Shown here piece by piece: positions 1 through 11,063 of a stretch of DNA of 64,000 nt. Positions within the stretch are counted from its first letter, which is position 1. Each line of letters begins with the position of its first letter. The translations under genes were made by a program, and so were the position numbers. The stretch is from Nicotiana tabacum (taxonomy: Eukaryota > Streptophyta > Magnoliopsida > Solanales > Solanaceae): the NCBI RefSeq assembly GCF_000715075.1, contig NC_134102.1, positions 46,447,348-46,511,347 on the forward strand, given 5' to 3'. The notes under the pieces were generated by a model. It was given only the letters and a program-made list of their open reading frames with translations. It did not search any database and was not told where the DNA came from.

Positions 1-411
1 CCAAACCAAGCCCGAGGGGACTGTTTCAAACCATATAGTGACCTGCGCAATCTGCACACACAACCATTAAACTCCCCCTGAGCAACAAAACCAGGTGGTT
101 GCTCCATATAAACTTCTTCCTCAAGATCACCGTGGAGAAAAACATTCTTAATGTCTAACTGATAAAGAGGCCAATGACGTACAACAGCCATGGACAAAAA
201 GAGACGAACAAATGCTACTTTAGCTACGGGAGAGAAAGTATCACTATAATCAAGCCCAAAAATCTGAGTATATCCTTTTGCAACAATACGAGCCTTAAGC
301 CGATCAACTTGGCCATCCGGGCCGACTTTGACTGCATAAACCCAACGACAACCAACAATAGACTTACCTGCAGGAAGAGGAACAAGCTCCCAAGTAGTAG
401 GGTTAACTTGA
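1..411 (-). pseudogene. Ty1/copia pol fragment (reverse transcriptase N-terminal part)
   Basis: Reading the minus strand from about 411 to the left edge gives one uninterrupted frame with copia reverse transcriptase hallmarks: a [23 protein letters not shown] entry, then [13 protein letters not shown], then the first catalytic aspartate in [13 protein letters not shown], then [12 protein letters not shown] near the left edge. The enzyme copies element RNA into cDNA inside virus-like particles. The frame enters abruptly near 411: gag, protease and integrase, which should precede it, are missing, and the next sequence is the element leader. The rest of RT, RNase H and the 3' LTR would lie left of the window. 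The frame is open here, but the element cannot be autonomous because of the deletion. Family assignment is secure; whether the deletion predates insertion is inference. Confidence 0.9.
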
Positions 412-1013
412 AATAGTGGAAATATGTAACTCCTGTGAGAAAACTGAAGAAATAGCTTGAAAAACACTGTTTATGGCAGGAAAACAGAACGCTGCTCTGC
501 GCCGAAAACACTGTTCACGCCGGAAACACTGTAGCTCGCCGGAAAATTCCAAAGTTGTCGGAATTTGTCATAACCAGGATGGATAGACTCGGAATTCCTT
601 TGCGAGCAAGCTGTCCTGAAGAAATATTTTCAAAAAATGTCCGGAAAGGTCACTGTTCACGCCGGAAAAATATAAAAGTGGTCGGAATTTGATTTGAATT
701 AGATGGGTAGGCTCGGAATTTTGAGGAGAGCACACTGTCCTGAAGAAGCTTCGCGAAAAAATGGCTGGAACCCTCGCCGGAAAAGTTGTTGCCAGCGCGT
801 GGAGGAGCGTGGCGGCTTTTCTACCAGATAAAGTTTCAGGGGTTGGTCGTCGGAGGGTGATCTACCTCGTGGTGGTGTTGGTTTTAGCACAACACCGACA
901 GAAAGTGACTTTTACTTAGACAAGCCTTAGCTCACCGGAAAAATTGCACGATGACTAAGTTCTTTCTTCCCAGTTAAGGCTGGAATGACGCACAACGATC
1001 TTTTCTCACTAAT
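412..1013 (-). other. Copia leader joined directly to RT (gag to integrase deleted)
   Basis: This stretch lies between the primer-binding site and the RT fragment. It holds two degenerate copies of a unit of roughly 120 bases (about 527-650 and 650-770) that share gccggaaa, gtcggaattt and ctgtcctgaagaa blocks. I see no gag or integrase motif. It is read as the untranslated leader of the minus-strand copia element, brought next to RT by a deletion of several kilobases. Confidence 0.6.
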
Positions 1014-1025
1014 GCTCTGATACCA
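1014..1025 (-). promoter_or_regulatory. Copia primer-binding site (initiator tRNA-Met)
   Basis: The minus strand reads TGGTATCAGAGC, the complement of the 3' end of plant initiator tRNA-Met, the usual primer of copia minus-strand cDNA. It directly abuts the LTR end at 1026, which fixes both the element orientation and the LTR boundary. Confidence 0.9.
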
Positions 1026-1178
1026 TGTGAGAAAGCACGAGAGAAAATATATTATTGATATGGGATGATAATACAATACAAGAGGTCCCTATTTATAGCT
1101 ATACACTACAAGGAGATATTACTCCTCTTCAATGTGGGATAAGACTACACTATACATATCTGTAAACTAACACTAACA
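1026..1178 (-). repeat. 153-bp 5' LTR of the minus-strand copia element
   Basis: It begins TGTGAGAAAG and ends CACTAACA on the plus strand, so it has TG...CA ends, and it abuts the primer-binding site. The length is short for copia. The matching LTR would be left of the window, so the target-site duplication cannot be checked. Confidence 0.75.
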
Positions 1179-2339
1179 AATGAATGATTAAAGTTCTACT
1201 CATCTGTAGAAATATGAAGATTGAGAGTAACTCAAAATAATGAGTCATGGTATTGCATATTTACTAATTGAGAAAATCGGGATGATGAATATCATTTGAA
1301 TATTTCTTCTGAAAATAGATAGTCAAGATTTACATCTTCACTTATTATAGGTCTTCATATCTTAGTTTTATGTCTCTTAAAATTATCAGACTTTTATTAT
1401 TTTGCTATTTACAAGCAATTTTATATTTACTATTAAGGAATAATATTTTAAATTACATTACTGATAAAGTTTATTGATTATTAACTTTTAGAGAGGTAAA
1501 CTGTGTAGTTTGATAATATCTTTCAGTAAATTGTAATTTTTTAATTGTTCGAAAGATAAGGCATGATAGTTGATTTTTATCTCATAGTAACTAACACTAT
1601 TGCATTATTTATATTTATAAGAAAATGCTAGATATTTTCTTAATCCTTTTTGATTTTCTTAAACTTTTAATATACTTTATATACTTTTTGTGCTTATTAT
1701 ACTATTTTATTAATTTATAAATTGAAAAATTTAAAGGTTCATGGGGCTTACGCTCAATGTCTCGGGGCTTATGCTTCGGCTCACGTTAAGTAAAATGCCC
1801 CGCTTCACGCCCCCGATTTTTAAAATACTGGTTGAATAATATGGGGACTAAAATTGGAATAATGTAATAATTCATGGACCAATATTGTTATTTTCCCGAA
1901 AGAGCAGTAACTGGAATATATCTACATGGGTTTTGCTTACCTTCTATAACTTTTGCTTTCATTTTTTTGCCCTTCCTAAAAACATTACCGTCCTTTTAAT
2001 ACCAGGGGAGTTTTTGTCAAACAAAAATACCGAAAACCCTCATCCTTCACAGCCAGAAAGGCCGTCTGTTTTGTTCTTCTCCATTGGCGAAGTTTTCTTT
2101 TTTTCAATTCCCACCGATGAATCACCCTCCCTATTTCTTATTTCTTCATCTTTATTTCTTTCTCCGGTGACTCCTCCTTTCCATTAGTAATTGTACTCAT
2201 TTTACTTTTCCATTATTAATCCTCAAAACAAAGTAAATGAGAAAGGTCTCAAGACATTTCTACTATAATGTTTTCAGCAGTGTAAATTGCTCCTATCAAC
2301 GGAGTAATGGTTTGATTATGATTTGATTTTTTTCATGTC
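1179..2339. other. AT-rich non-coding DNA, no gene seen
   Basis: No coding frame with family motifs is visible. A GC-richer block at about 1735-1835 (ggggcttacgct, ggggcttatgct, atgccccgcttcacgcccc) looks like a dispersed solanaceous repeat fragment, but I cannot name the family or its ends. The region probably belongs to an intron of the MED23 gene further right. Confidence 0.4.
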
Positions 2340-2352
2340 CTTTATACTCCAT

Positions 2353-2503
2353 GTGACCAGGAGGTCACGAGTTCAAGCCGTGAAAACAGCCGCTTGCAGA
2401 AATGCAGGCTAAGGCTGCGTACTATAGACTCTTGTGGTCCGACCCTTCCCCGGACCCCGCGTATAGTGAGAGCTTAGTGCACCGGGCTGCCCTTTTTTTT
2501 TTT
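2353..2503 (+). mobile_element. 5'-truncated TS/SolS-type SINE
   Basis: The body carries a tRNA-like B box (gagttcaagcc), then the typical aaacagccgcttgcagaaatg, ctgcgtac, cttccccggaccccgcg and gcttagtgcaccgggctgccc blocks, and ends in an 11-base T run. The A-box part is missing. It is flanked by perfect 13-bp direct repeats ctttatactccat at 2340-2352 and 2504-2516. These prove an L1-type target-primed insertion of an already 5'-shortened copy. It is non-autonomous and non-coding. Confidence 0.9.
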
Positions 2504-2818
2504 CTTTATACTCCATAAAGCTGGACAACAAATCCTAGGAAATATAAGCCTTTCGCAGCAAATATAAATGGAGAAGATCGGGATATAAAGCAAAATTATA
2601 AGAAAAAGAAAAGATTCAGGTCCACCCAGTTTGCACTTCGCAGAGACTGGGAAGAGCAAAATGTGAGAGAGAAAGGGGGAAAACCAAATTGGGTAGAAAG
2701 ACAAAAATATCCATCTCACTTATGCATTGATAACATGCTGTTAGGGGTATTTAAGGAAAACAAAAGATGTATACAATACTAACCTACTACAACTATGTGG
2801 TAGGTTAGCAAAACCCTC

Positions 2819-2852
2819 TATATATATATATATACACTCGCGCGCGCGCGAG
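2819..2852. repeat. Compound (TA)n-(CG)n microsatellite
   Basis: A TA run is followed by cactcgcgcgcgcgcgag. CG runs of this length are uncommon in plant DNA because of methylation-driven CpG loss. Confidence 0.85.
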
Positions 2853-2855
2853 CAC

Positions 2856-3073
2856 ACTCACTCCGTTTTAATTTATGTGAACCTATTTCCTTTTTAATCC
2901 GTGCCAAAAAGAATGACCCCTTTCCATATTTGGAAACAATTTACCTTTATGCAATGATTTATAGCCACACAAAATGTATGTGCCTCATTTTACACCACAA
3001 GTTCAAAAGTCTCTTTTTTCATGAACTTCGTGCCAAGTCAATTAGGTTCACATAAATTGAATCGGAGGAAGTA
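2856..3073. mobile_element. Stowaway-like MITE
   Basis: The left end reads ACTCCGTTTTAATTTATG and the inverted right end reads CTTCCTCCGATTCAATTTAT, both leading into GTGAACCTA. This gives terminal inverted repeats of about 30 bases with the CTCCGTTT-type end of Stowaway (Tc1/mariner) MITEs. There is no coding capacity. The right two thirds are duplicated in tandem (see the next entry). Confidence 0.7.
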
Positions 3074-3326
3074 TGGATGTATGTATGAATATGTATATGT
3101 ACATATATATATATGGCCAAATACATATGGAAACAATTTACCTTTATGCAATGATTTATAGCCACACAAAATGTATGTGCCTCATTTTACACCACAAGTT
3201 CAAAAGTCTCTTTTTTCATGAACTTCGTGCCAAGTCAATTAGGTTCACATAAATTGAATCGGAGGAAGTATGGATGTATGTATGAATATGTATATGTACA
3301 TATATATATATATGGCCAAATACATA
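2931..3326. repeat. Two-copy tandem duplication, 197/199 bp
   Basis: Unit 1 is 2931-3127 and unit 2 is 3128-3326. They are nearly identical except for two extra bases in the TA run of unit 2. Each includes the right part of the MITE, a tatgtatgaatatgtatatg stretch and tggccaaatacata. The near-identity suggests a recent event. Confidence 0.9.
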
Positions 3327-4409
3327 GCCAGCCCCTTAAACTTGTCACTGTTTTTCACTTAAACACCTCAGCTGCAGCAGTGACCTATTAGACACTCGAA
3401 CTATATTGAAACTGTGCCTATTGAGCACCTCATATAAACTCTTCCACAAAAGTTTACCGCATGATTGTCAAGCGCTCAAACATAGCAGACCAACGAATCA
3501 TTTAATGACATGTGGAAAATAAAGAAAGACAAAATACCCTTCTCCGATTTCTTCATCTCTCCTCCTGCTTCGTCTTCATTGCCCTTCCTTGTTAATATTT
3601 TCCTTCCTATGTTAACTAGTTTGGGGAAGTTGTTGATCTTAATCTTGTTAGGGACAGAAATAGGCAATCAAAAGGGGTTCGATTTTCTTGGTTATGAGGA
3701 TCAGAGAAGCCGAAATCTTGATGTGGGTCTATCTCTATTTCTCTCTCCTTCTTTCTTTCTTTTTTTCTTTTGTTTGGCTATCACTTAGCAATTTGATACT
3801 AGATTAGAAGGTAACTTGAATGGCGCTCAAAATTGTGGTCGAATAATACAAAGATGAAAAAGGGGAATGAGTGCTTTCCAAAGGGGTGAATGCATTTGTA
3901 GTGCTTAGTGCAAGTTCTCTGATGCTTTAGCAGTATAGCAGTCTTCTTTCTTTTGATTTCATCTGCTTTCATGTTGTTGTAGTTTGAAATATCACTTCTA
4001 AATATGGAGAAATTGTATCAGTTGGTCTATGGAAGAGAACTGATGTGCGTTGCTTGCTGTTCAAATGCAACATCTAAAACAATAACAAATGGTTCATGTA
4101 ATTAATGGTGTTAATTAGAAGGAATAATAAAACAAAGGGGGTATAAAATGGTGGCCTGAACTAATCGGCGATGGAGTAGAAGGAAGATAAGTGTGGAGAG
4201 AGAGTAAGATGTTGGATATTTTTTAGTCATCCACCTTTATTTCATTCATTCACGCGCTCAAACTTGGGTGAGATTCACACTTTGTGCCAAGTCAGCATGA
4301 GGTGCTCAATAGACAGTTTAAATATAGTTCGAGTGTCTAAAAGGTCACTGCTGCAGTTGAGGAGTTTAAGTGAAAAACTAGTGACAAGTTTAAGGGGCTG
4401 GCTATGTAT
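3321..4409. mobile_element. Non-autonomous DNA element with long terminal inverted repeats (~1.09 kb)
   Basis: The left arm (about 3321-3478: catagccagccccttaaac, then cacctcagctgcagcagtga, then tgagcacctca) reappears inverted as the right arm (about 4255-4409), giving arms of roughly 110-150 bases. Both ends are followed by TA, a possible 2-bp target duplication. The interior has no transposase motif. It resembles long-TIR, MULE- or mariner-like non-autonomous elements; the superfamily is unresolved. Confidence 0.75.
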
Positions 4410-5204
4410 TATATGTATGTATATGTATATGTATATGTATTTATTTATGTAAAGATTCTATTTTGGGATCAAAGTAACAGAAATGCATACTATCCTCTTT
4501 TTTTTTTTTTGAATTCTTGAACATGGTAAATTTTCCAGTTAAGGAAAAATGAGACGATCTAAACTGTGAAGTAGGTCAGGCAAAAGGGAATGTATATAAT
4601 GTTTCTTATTTCTCACCTTTTAATTATAAAAGAGTTGTCAACTAGCTTAAAAACAGGGGATTAAATAATTCCAGTACAGGACGCACTAAAGCCAGCAAGG
4701 CGCAGTTGTGGTCATGTCTGCATACCATTGAAATGCTCTTTATTGTTATCAAAATACTTTTATTAGTTTTGGGAGTAACTGATACTCCTTTCCGGTACTA
4801 AGCATCCTTCCAGAGTCCTCCTTAATAAGTCAATTCCTAAATTTTCATTATCTATTACTCCTAAAGGCTTTCAATTTGTTATCTTCTCAATAAAAAAATA
4901 TAAAGAAATGCTCGAACAAAGTGACTGCTTCTCGCCTCAAGTGACTTGCATTTGAGCGCAAAATCTGAGCACATCATTGAAGCACATTGGGTCGACATGC
5001 TGAAGTGCATTAATCCTCGTGTCACTTCAGTGGCTTTAGCGAGAAGTGATCGCTTTTGATAACACTGCATTTGTGTATCTTGTTTTCTTTCAATCAGTGT
5101 TCCTTTTCTTTCTCCAGGTATAACTTAGCTGCTATTTGCCTTTCTCAACTTTGCTTTCTGTTATGTGGAATTCTAGTCCACTGACATAATTTTTGGTCTT
5201 CTAG
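4410..5204 (+). other. Intron sequence upstream of a MED23 exon, no other exon seen
   Basis: AT-rich sequence with a T run at 4500-4511. The block at about 4910-5060 has imperfect inverted ends (gtgactgcttctcgcc against gcgagaagtgatcgc) and may be a degraded repeat. The stretch ends in a normal acceptor (ttttggtcttctag) at 5204. Confidence 0.5.
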
Positions 5205-7504
5205 GTAATGTTGTTGCACTGTTACATGCTTTCTTCTGTAACCTACCCCAAGAATGGCTTGAGGGAACTCATCTTATCATTAAGCACCTTAGGCCTGTGA
5301 CATCTGTTGCGGTATTAAGAATAGCATTTCGTATTATGGGTCCTTTGCTTCCGAGGTTGGCCAATGCTCACACCCTTTTCAGTAAGGTACAAAATCTTTC
5401 GAGTTAATGTTCATTTTTCTCTTAATGTGAGATCAGTAAAGGGTTAACTTAGGGGATTTGAATTTGATTTACAGTATTCAGGGAAAACCTAGCTTATTTT
5501 ATGCTCACATGTCATTCTCCTGCATAATATTCCTTGTTTACTCCCTGTGAAAAGAAAATATGAATGAACGGTGTATACTAAGTTAAGAACGAAGCAAAAG
5601 CGTCTTGAGAATTCGAATTATATTATATAGGTTGCTTAAATTTTGCAAGTCGGTGCTTTGATAGGGCCTTGATCGGAAAGCTGAACCTGGGACCTCTTAT
5701 CGGCCTGCTCAACAATGATCGGCAAATAATGCTTTGGGCGGACGCCACGATCGATGTGGCTGATCCAACCGACCACGCTAGAGCAACCTGCTCTTAGTCG
5801 TTATTTCCATTCTTAAAAGCCCATCTCCTCTTGAAGATTAGTCTAGGTCTGATCCTGAATTCCTATATAGGATTTTGATAGTCAGTCACGATGCTCTATA
5901 ATGGTGGTGTCCGGACTAGCTTGCGTACCTATGTTGCTCGGACTCTCCAAAAGTGTTACCGCACCCGTGTCGGATCCTTCAAAAATGTACTAAATTTGGA
6001 GGATCCGACACGCACCCAACAACATTTTTGAAGAGTCCGAGTAACATAGTTGCATACATCTCGACTATTCCACCGGGTACGTATTACCGGCCACCAACAC
6101 AAGTACCGGGGAATAATAACAGAGAGATAAAACATTGTACATTGCTCATTTCCCTAAAATCTTGGGGTTGGAAGTAAATATACACTGGACACATAGTCGC
6201 AAGGCCTGGACACAGATATTAAAGTTTGCTCACATGCACTTAATTTTTATCGAAGTCCATCTCTGCTTAATGTTTAGAAATTTTTTCTCCTTTCTGAACA
6301 AGTTTGGTTTTTCCATTAAAAATACTTAGATTTTAAAGGGCATAAAAGTCCATCAACTTTACTGGGTTATTTTCGTCTATCAGCATCAGTTTGGGTCTTC
6401 ATGTTTATAACAATGTGGATAGAAATATGTATCCATCAAAGGCACTCCAGATCTTTCTTATGTTCTACATTCTCATGGACAAGGGATGATGAAAGTCATA
6501 AATATCTCTAGTATGTGAATATGTTCATAATTTATTTTCGATTAATTATTTTGGAACTGGTTTAAGTTAGGAAAGTGAATATACACTGGACACATAGTCG
6601 CGAGGCCTGGACACAGATATTAAAGTTTGCTCACATGCACTTAATTTTTATCGAAGTCCATCTCTGCTTAATGTTTAGAAAATTTTTCTCCTTTCTGGAC
6701 AAGTTTGGTTTTTCCATTAAAAATACTTAGATTTTAAAGGGCATAAAAGTCCATCAACTTTACTGGGTTATTTTCGTCTATCCGCATCAGTTTGGGTCTT
6801 CATGTTTATAACAATGTGGATAGAAATATGTATCCATCAAAGTCACTCCAGATCTTTCTTATGTTCTACATTCTCATGGACAAGGGATGATGGAAGTCGT
6901 AAATATCTCTAGTATGTGAATATGTTCATAATTTATTTTCGATTAATTATTTTGGAACTGGTTTAGGTTAGGAAAGTGAGCACATTGCTAAAGTCATTTG
7001 TGTTTCCATTTCTTTCGCTTCCATCTGTTGGAAAATCATCTTGTAGACACTGTCGCTGCTTTTGAATATTTTGGTGGATGTCTTTGGGAGGAACTCACAG
7101 CTATCAACACCTATTGAAGCAACCGAAATCACTGATCTTATTGACTTCCTGTAAGAATCTTTTTCTTCTCCATGTCTTATCTATAAAAGTTGTAGCTTTC
7201 TTTGATGCATTGTTTTTGCATTTTTAATTTATTCTTCAGCAGTTGCAGCCTCCTTTTGCTTCACATGTCACTTTATTGCCATGCTTAAACAATTTATTTC
7301 CTCAGGCATCATGTAATTCATTACGAGGGGCAGGGAGGGCCAGTGCAAGCGTCTAGCAAACCTCGATCTGAAATTTTGGCTCTTTTTGGAAGAGCAGCAG
7401 AAAATTTGCGTCCAGATGTTCAGCATCTTCTTTCCCACCTCAACACTGATGCAAGAAGTTCTATTTATGCTGCAACTCACCCAAAAATCGTCCAAACTCC
7501 TTAA
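5205..7504 (+). CDS. MED23: Mediator complex subunit 23, last three coding exons (5205-5386, 7047-7150, 7306-7504)
   Basis: Three exons with correct AG/GT borders and compatible phases encode the C-terminal end of MED23, a tail-module subunit that relays activator signals to RNA polymerase II in the nucleus. Exon A encodes HAFFCNLPQEWLEGTHLIIK and later RIMGPLLPRLANAHTLFSK. Exon B encodes TLSLLLNILVDVFG and ends within the DLIDFL codons. Exon C encodes HHVIHYEGQGGPVQASSKPR, LALFGRAAENLRPDVQHLL and ends in a TAA at 7502-7504. Exon A starts in mid-codon, so further exons are required upstream. None is visible back to the copia insertion, so either the introns are very large or this is a 3' fragment. 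All three exons are open and the splice sites intact, which favours a functional gene, but expression cannot be judged here. The intron between A and B carries a MITE and a 401-bp duplication. Confidence 0.88.
5929..6049. mobile_element. 121-bp palindrome-rich MITE in a MED23 intron
   Basis: The ends ctatgttgctcggactct and agagtccgagtaacatag are inverted copies. The middle holds the gtcggatcctt / ggaggatccgacacg inverted pair, so almost the whole element can fold. This compact repeat type recurs in solanaceous introns. The superfamily is not assigned. Confidence 0.8.
6177..6978. repeat. 401-bp tandem duplication inside a MED23 intron
   Basis: Unit 1 spans about 6177-6577 and unit 2 about 6578-6978, with only a few scattered substitutions (for example tcgcaagg against tcgcgagg). 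Both start at tatacactggacacatag and end in ggaaagtg. I see no coding or mobile-element signal within the unit. Confidence 0.9.
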
Positions 7505-7948
7505 TAATTGTTGTTTCATGCTAGCTTCTTTATCAAGTGCTCCTTTATGTAATTCGACAGTGGTGATGTTGAAATGTACATCTTAAAGGTAATGTTGAAA
7601 TGTATATCTTAAAAAGAAGAGTATTTGATTGCAGGAATTTAATGCAAACTATTTTATGGCATTAAGTTGCTTTTGCAGTTATATCTCATCTCCACTGATA
7701 TAAATAAAATATAGAACTGTGTACCAAATTTTTGTTTAGGAGCACAAAGTTACTGAAATGTCACCCCTCCAATAATAAGGGTAGGTGTATGTGAAGACTT
7801 TTACAATTTTGTACATTACCCACTGATTATATAGGGTTAGGTGGTTGAAGCGTTGCATTAAGTTTTGAACTGATATGCAAATTTCGGTACTATGGTAATG
7901 CTTCAAAGGATCTGTTAGACCTTCCACTTTAACCTTATCTCTGCAAAG
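7505..7948 (+). other. MED23 3' UTR and downstream flank
   Basis: The stretch follows the MED23 stop codon. It contains a short partial duplication (gatgttgaaatgtacatctta, then atgttgaaatgtatatctta) and an AATAAA at 7703-7708 that could serve as polyadenylation signal. No other gene is seen. Confidence 0.5.
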
Positions 7949-9155
7949 TGGCCACTTAAACTTGTATCAGTTTGCCAATCCGGTAAATAAACTTATATCT
8001 TTTTATTTTAACACCTCAACTTGATGAACTGAATACAAATTAACATATTTGACTGTTGACTATGCTTATGTGGCAACAACGGGTTGATGTGGCCAAAGTG
8101 TGTGACAATCACGCTAATAAAGCGCGTTAGAATAGAATTTTGGTGGAAAAAATACTAAAAAGTGGGGAAAAGAAAACATCAATTACAAAAGAAAAGATTA
8201 AAAATAATAGAACTAAAAATCTACTCCCTACCCCTATGCCCCTACCCAACCTTTCTTTCCCTTATCCTCCTTTTTCCCCTTTCTTGAATTTTTGGTCTTT
8301 CACCCGCCGTGCCATTTCTGTCCACAAACCTCTCCTCTCCAACCTTACTCTTTTAAAAAACCACAACTCCATCAAATCAATACCATTCCATCATCCTCCT
8401 TACCATCAGAAAAGATTTTTAAGAAAAAATTCTACAACAACCTCTATTTTCAATCTTGATCATTAAAAATCACCTTAAATTTAATACCACAAGAACCTTC
8501 ATCGCAGAGGAATAAAATCGGCAAGCACTACCGCAAAAATCAGACCACGACCATCATCATATTTTACCATAAAAGAGGAATCTTATGGCCTAAAACACTT
8601 CACCGACGACTACCTATCTCTGTCCACCTCTCTTAGATAACACCCAAATACACCACAAACACTTCTCAAACATCTGAAATTAAATTTATAGAAAAGTAAA
8701 TTTGTTCTCTGTAGATCGTTCCTCTGGCCAACTCCACTTGAAATATTTGCCACTGTTTGGTGACGGTGTTGATGAACCCACAGATCTCATTTGCATTTAT
8801 GGTGACCCTTCCCCGCGTTCTTGAAACTGTTATGCCAGTTTGGATACCTCTTCAGCACTATTATTGTATTCAATTTGTGGTTCTCACTGATGGTTGAAGG
8901 TTATATCTTAGAAGGTTCACTGTTGCTATGGTGAAGAGGAAGAGATGAAAAGAAAAGAAAAGAAAAGAAAAGAAAAGAAATTTAAAATCTGGTAAATTGT
9001 ATTTTTTAAAAAGTAGGCCCCACATTTTACACATCTAAGATCACGTTCAATTAGAAGTGTTTATTAGTATTCGGTTCATCAAGTTGAGGTGTTAAAATGG
9101 AAAATGTGTAAGTTTGTTTACCGAGTTGGCAAACTGGTGCATGTTTAAGTGGCCA
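7949..9155. mobile_element. Second non-autonomous element with long terminal inverted repeats (~1.2 kb)
   Basis: The left arm from 7949 (tggccacttaaac, tttgccaa, cggtaaa, aacacctcaacttgatgaac) is matched by an inverted right arm ending at 9155; the arms are about 90 bases. The interior has no transposase motif and holds an (AAAAG)n run at about 8947-8980. The end motifs resemble those of 3321-4409 (taaacttgt, cacctca), suggesting distant relatives. I see no clear target-site duplication. Confidence 0.7.
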
Positions 9156-9220
9156 GGAAGCCATTTTGTCTTGTTTAATAAATAAAAATCAATGTAGAAG
9201 TCCTTCTGAATTGACATTTT

Positions 9221-9581
9221 TGTTGGAATTTGTGGGTATCTCAAAAGGAAGTGTCCCTTATTTTTATCAACTTTCTCTCGTCTTGAAATAGTCAAACTAG
9301 CCGTTGGAGCAATACCTATATAAACATGGTCTTTGGAGAGCTAAAGACACAATTTTCTGAAATAACTTTCTGAATCTTCTTGTTCCTCTTATATGCTGGG
9401 TTTCTTTATTGAATTTTCTACTAGTTCTGTTCCCATATTAATAACTAGAAGAGCTTGTTGAATTCTGGGGGATATGCTTAATTTATTCTTTATTGTGTAG
9501 GTGAAATATCCTTAAGGACAATGTTCTTGACACGCTTCAAGCTTTGATAAATCCTATTTTCCGTAACCAATTTTTTCAACA
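9221..9581 (+). repeat. Copia LTR, left copy (361 bp)
   Basis: It starts TGTTGGAATTTGTGGGTATC, ends TTTTTTCAACA, and contains a cctatataaacatgg TATA-like region. It is the same family as 30154-30526 and in the same orientation. It is either a solo LTR or the 5' LTR of one element whose 3' LTR is at 30154. No initiator-tRNA primer site follows, which argues for decay or a solo LTR. The flanks are atttt on the left and atctt on the right, at best an imperfect 5-bp duplication. Confidence 0.75.
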
Positions 9582-9721
9582 ATCTTAAGGATATTTCTTA
9601 CACTGTTCTTATGGAGAATATCAAATCTAATAGTTTTGCTACTTGATACTCGAACTTGCAAACACTGAAGAAATACAAATAAACCAACTTTTTCAGTAAT
9701 TCTGAAATTTTAAGAGTAATA
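9582..9721 (+). other. Short flank between copia LTR and ATT array
   Basis: An ATG at about 9614 opens MENIKSNSFAT before a stop, which could be the remains of a copia gag start. It is too short to be sure. Confidence 0.3.
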
Positions 9722-10629
<908 letters not shown>

Positions 10630-11063
10630 TTAATTCAAGTATTCTCTAGTAAGAAAATCAGGGAGTCTATTATCAGTTCCCTTTTTATAAATTATTTCAA
10701 AATATAATGGAGCTAACATGGCTTGCCATCTTGCAAACATCTGTTTAGAAATATCATGTTTACAATCTTTATTAAAGATAAACTTTGCTTCTTGGCAATC
10801 AGTTTTTATTAAAAACTTCTGATTGTATAAATTATTCTGGAACTTTAATACACATTTTACTATGGCAAGGATTTTCTTAGCCACAGTAGCATAATTTTTT
10901 TAGAAATTATTCCATTTTCCCAAATAGAATTGAACAAGATATTCTTATTTATTAATTGGATAACATTATTTTAATATTCCACCAAATCCAATATCTGAGG
11001 CATCGGTTTCAATTATTTTTGCCCAACTTGGATTAGCAAGTGTAAGACATGGAAGATTATTAA
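10630..11063 (-). pseudogene. Pararetroviral RNase H
   Basis: The segment opens with an IETDASDIGFGGIL motif holding the first catalytic acidic residue of RNase H. After a TAA and a shift come an 84-codon frame with LIKTDCQEAKFIF, SKQMFARWQAML and the C-terminal NRLPDFLTREYL. These are typical of caulimovirid RNase H, which removes the pregenomic RNA after reverse transcription. The segment starts exactly at the attaa duplication of the LTR insertion, and the remaining RT part lies beyond it at 16253. It is broken by at least one stop and one frameshift, so it is inactive. Confidence 0.88.

Noticed and set aside
1885..2187. 100-codon plus-strand open frame
   Set aside because: Low-complexity Ser/Phe/Leu-rich translation of a pyrimidine-rich stretch; no motif, no homologous context.
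2380..2500. A tRNA gene suggested by the B-box-like sequence
   Set aside because: No cloverleaf or A box; the sequence matches a truncated tRNA-derived SINE with target duplication.
3476..3788. Overlapping open frames on both strands
   Set aside because: They lie inside the long-TIR non-autonomous element and show no transposase motif.
8140..8466. 108-codon plus-strand open frame
   Set aside because: Interior of the second long-TIR element; composition is biased and no domain is visible.
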